Positions 60,410 through 64,000 of a DNA stretch of 64,000 nt are shown one piece after another. The notes beneath the pieces were generated by a model. That model made no database searches. It was given only the letters and a program-made list of their open reading frames with translations, and was not told the origin of the DNA. A program made the position numbers and the translations under genes. Within the stretch, counting starts at the first letter, position 1; the number at the start of each line of letters is the position of its first letter. This DNA comes from Saxidomus purpurata (Eukaryota; Mollusca; Bivalvia; Venerida; Veneridae), in the NCBI GenBank assembly GCA_022818135.1, contig JAFMSR010000008.1:5387679-5451678 (forward strand), in the 5' to 3' direction.

Positions 60410-62200
60410 TGTGATTCAGGTCCTTATTTCATTAAAATAAATGTAATTTAGAACCGATGGCGTAAGTAGCAGATTTGCAACATCATCACATTGGAGAGAT
60501 ATTCTTAGAACATTTGTACATAATAATTTGTATTAAAGAATGAACATTGAAGCCATCGTGGCATAAGTCGATGCATTGAAGAAAAAAAATGTTTAAACAG
60601 TGTATTCATAACTATTTTTCTAATAGAATTTGTTAAAAACAAATCACTGGAAACTTGTCACATTTACATAGTCCAATATACATTCGATCGTGGCATAACT
60701 GGCCATTTTTTCTAGCTAATCTAAATTAAAATGTACTTCGTCAACTCACTTGTTGAGAAGAACTTCAACCAGCATGGACTGGCATTTCTTATGCAGTAGA
60801 TCTACTTTAGCACAGAGGAAGATCTACTTAAGCGCAGAGGAAGACAGAAAATGAGCAGCCAGCTTCTATTTGTACCGGTAGATCATTTTTCAAGCCTTAA
60901 ATGGTTATCTGTGGCTAAGAGAGTTAATTTCAAAACCCCATGTCATGTTTACAACATATATTCCAAGACTGCCCCCTTTTATATGGAAGAACATTTTGTT
61001 CCAGTCATGTCAGTCCATAATTAAAGCACCAGATTCCGAGTTAAATCCGTTCCTTCAGAAGTTACATGTAATTCTTCTTCCTTCGAAGACAGCGGCCGCT
61101 TTTCCATTCCTACGGTCAAACTTGTGGCAAAGGGTCTTTTGCCTATAATGGCTGCACGTTTTAGAGTGAGTAAACCCCAAACCTAAGGTATCCAAAAGAC
61201 CCTCTCCAACTTTAAGTAATGTGCCAAGGGGTACCTACTAGACGGTTGGTAGATTAATTCTGATATTATTTTGTTCTGTTTTGCTAATTTCTTTTCTATT
61301 TTCATACAATAGATAGTTTTATTATTTGTATTTAAAATACTTTACTTAGTTGCAATAGGTTCGTAAGTGCTTAATTCTTACAGAATGATATATTTTTACA
61401 TTCACCTTTCCTCTAATTTGGTATACAGTAATTACGTAACATTTTAATATCAATACTCAATTGCATGTTTCATTTTTTATCAAATGAGATTTATTTTTAA
61501 GTACAACAAATGTCTTTCTTTTCAATATCATTTGCTGTGATTTTATAATATCGCTTCCATTGTCATATATGATATGACACTATATTCAAAGGACCACAAT
61601 GGAAATAAGAGTCAATCCATTCAGTACTCTTTTTTGTGTTATCCTTTGCATATAATGTTAATTGATATGGCCATAATTATTCATACAGGTTTGTAACTTG
61701 TTTATTGTATGTTTTAATTATGTATTGCATGCAATTGTACATTTTATGCAGAAATAAGAAAAATCTGACGTCCATAACTATGTTGGTCTGCAGCCTGGTC
61801 TGCGTTTTAGGCTGCTAGGTAATTTCCCGCGTTTTAGACTTGTCCCATTTATCTCCCATATCCGGGGTCTCACTTTTGTCCATCCGTGATAAAACTTTTG
61901 TCCATCCCTGATATGGTTACTACTACTAAATATTCTGTTGAATCGATTTTCGGAGTTACTTCCCTTGCTATGACAATGTACTGGTTATTCTGAATTCTAT
62001 ACCTGCATTATGGGTTATATAGGCTATAGTGATATTGTTGAACAGTACACGTAGTACTGTAACTATATTGCTAAATGTTAAGCGCTCTAATGCTTGTTAT
62101 TTCATTACTATTCATTGTAATATATGCTCGACTTTTGTTTAAACTTGAAAGATAAATAATTCGGAGTCTATCAACTATCATATGTCAAGCTCTATTAAAA
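60410..62200. other. Intergenic, dispersed repeat fragment only
   Basis: Positions 60,735-60,830 (ACTTCGTCAACTCAC, GAACTTCAACCAGCATGGAC) resemble part of W1 (22,515-22,600) and W2 (52,150-52,240). The remainder is AT-rich with no gene recognised. Confidence 0.45.
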
Positions 62201-64000
62201 ATGCCAAAAATCATTTTTCCTGTGGCCATCTGTGGCCTATTATACACAATAGGTCTGACTCTATTGAACAAGAACATGCATCAAATTCCTGTGGCCATCT
62301 ATGGCTTATTGTATAATGTAATTCTAGTTCTACTGACAAAAGACATGCATTAATTTGCTGTGGCCAACTCTTACCTTTCATATCATGTAATTCTAGGAAT
62401 ACATTGTATTGAACAATGACAAGCATCGATTCTGTGGCCTATCATATACCATCATTCTGGCTGTATATCATGTATCAATTTGCGGTGGCTATCTCTGACC
62501 TGTCATATCATGTAATCTTAGCTATATTGAACAAAAACATGCATCAAATTCCTGTGGCCATCTGTGGACTATCATTTAATGTACTTCTAGCTCTACTGAA
62601 CAAAGATATGCATTATTTTGCTGTGACCATCGTTAAATGTAATTCTAGCTCTACTGAACAAAGACATGCATCATTTTGCTGTGGCTATCTGTGGCCTATC
62701 GTTTAATGTAATTCTGGCGGTACTGAACAAAGATTCGTATCAATTTTCTGTGGCCATCTCTGACATGTCATATAATTTAATCTTAGCTATATTGAACAAG
62801 GACAAGCATCAGTTTGCTGTTGCGATCCGTGTCATGTCATGTCATGTAATCTAAGCTATATTGAACCAGGACATGCATCATTTTGCTGTGGCCATCTCTG
62901 ACATGTCATATCATGTAATCTTAGCTATATTGTACAAGGACATGCATCATTTTGCTGTGGCCATCTGTGACATGTCATATCATGTAATTTTAGCTATATA
63001 GTACAAGGACATGCATCATTTTGTTGTGGCGATCTGCGACATGGTACGTGGCATTCCCTGTTTGATATTATTTTTGTTTTTATCTTAGCTATATTGTACA
63101 AAGACATGCATCATTTTGCTGTGGTCATCTCTGACATGTCATATCATGTAATCTTAGCTGTATTGTACAAGGACATGCATCATTTTGCTGTGGCTATCTC
63201 TGACATGTCATATCATGTAATCTTAGCTATATAGTACAAGGACATGCATCATTTTGTTGTGGCGATCTGCGACATATCATATCATTAATCTTAGCTATAT
63301 TGAACCAGGACATGCATCATTTTACTGTGGCCATCTCTGACATGTCATTTCATGTAATTTTAGCTATATTGAACCAGGACGTGCATCATTTTGCTGTGGC
63401 CATCTGTGACACGTCATATCATGTAATTTTAGCTATATTGAACCAGGACATGCATCATTTTTGCTGTGGCCATCTCTGACATGTCATATCATGTAATCTC
63501 AGCTATAATGTACAATGACATGCATCATTTTGCCGTGGCCATCTGTGGCCTAACGTTTATGTAATTCTGGCTCTATTAAACAAAGCAATGCATCATTTTG
63601 CTGTGGCCATCTGTGGCATGTCGTTTAATGTAATTCTGGCGGTACTGAACAAAGATCCGTATCAATTTTCTTTGGCCATCTCTGACATGTCATATCATTT
63701 AATCTTAGCTATATTGAACAAGGACATGCATCATTTTGCCGTTGCGATCTGTGTCATGTCATATCATGTAATCTTAGCTATATTCAACAAGGACATGCAT
63801 CATGTTGCTGTGGCCATCTCTGACATGTCATATCATGTATTATTAGCTATATTGAACCAGGACATGCACCATTTTGCTGTGGCCATCTCTGACATGTCAT
63901 ATCATGTATTATTAGCTATATTGAACAAGGACATGCATCATTTTGCTGTGGCCATCTCTGACATGTCATATCATGTATTATTAGCTATATTGAACAAGGA
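62200..64000 (+). repeat. 69-bp minisatellite (~26 units, runs off the window)
   Basis: Units of 69 bp carry ACATGCATCATTTTGCTGTG, GCCATCTCTGACATGTCATA and TTAGCTATATTGAAC. The left units are more diverged and the right ones nearly uniform. The length equals 23 codons, so frames such as MHHFAVAISDMSYHVILAIL run through several units until an indel breaks them. At least two unit types alternate, and a multi-unit segment recurs 922 bp apart (62,716 and 63,638). I read it as satellite DNA, not a repeat protein. Confidence 0.85.

Noticed and set aside
62416..62854. Repeat protein of 23-residue units
   Set aside because: Frame breaks and stops occur through the array, units vary at non-synonymous sites, and neither a start context nor a splice structure is seen; satellite DNA is simpler.
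62200..64000. CRISPR-like array
   Set aside because: The 69-bp units are contiguous with no unique spacers, and the DNA is from an animal.

Overview
This window is AT-rich animal DNA, most likely from a marine bivalve mollusc. The case for an animal rests on multi-exon genes for secreted, disulphide-rich proteins (ShK, TSP1 and SRCR domains), GT-AG introns of 0.2-6 kb, and AATAAA signals. The case for a bivalve rests on many tRNA-derived SINEs, Tc1 and fold-back elements, and the GACC-rich dispersed repeats familiar from bivalve genomes. The species cannot be fixed from sequence alone. Most of the window is intron or repeat, and most open frames of 60-130 codons are chance or transposon-derived.

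Layout. Positions 1-4,260 hold a broken intronless coding relic of the DUF7869 family on the minus strand, flanked by an ~85-bp direct repeat. Positions ~5.3-20.4 kb hold the 3' part of one plus-strand gene. It has mucin-like linker exons, three ShK-type exons, four TSP1 exons and a two-exon SRCR domain ending in a stop codon and AATAAA. Nearly every exon is phase 1-1. Its 5' end (signal peptide) was not found. Its introns carry a retrotransposon tail, MITEs and inverted repeats. Positions 20.4-25.2 kb are intergenic and include the first copy (W1) of a duplicated coding relic.

Positions 25.2-58.8 kb form a rearranged array of segmental duplications. Three U blocks (U1 ~25.4-30.8, U2 ~36.4-42.9, U3 ~52.65-58.8 kb) each carry a small gene for a signal-peptide, cysteine-rich peptide, or a remnant of one. 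Copy A (25,528-26,564) and copy B (36,756-39,134) look intact. Copy C (~53,429-53,790) lacks the signal-peptide exon and has an in-frame stop. Two V blocks (V1 ~31.3-36.4, V2 ~44.4-49.4 kb) are direct copies of each other, and their right halves are reverse complements of the U tails. W2 (51.3-52.55 kb) repeats W1 and is fused to the decapitated U3. Comparing paralogous blocks exposes insertions against their empty sites, including a 326-bp fold-back element with a 5-bp target duplication.

Positions 58.8-62.2 kb are intergenic, with a 610-bp Tc1-like element containing a transposase fragment. From ~62.2 kb to the window end runs a 69-bp minisatellite whose unit equals 23 codons.

Functionally, the two gene families both encode predicted secreted disulphide-rich proteins. 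The large gene looks like a modular extracellular recognition or adhesion protein. The small genes look like secreted peptides of unknown activity (defence, toxin-like or signalling) in a fast-rearranging array. No RNA gene that I would call functional was found; the tRNA-like sequences look like SINE heads.
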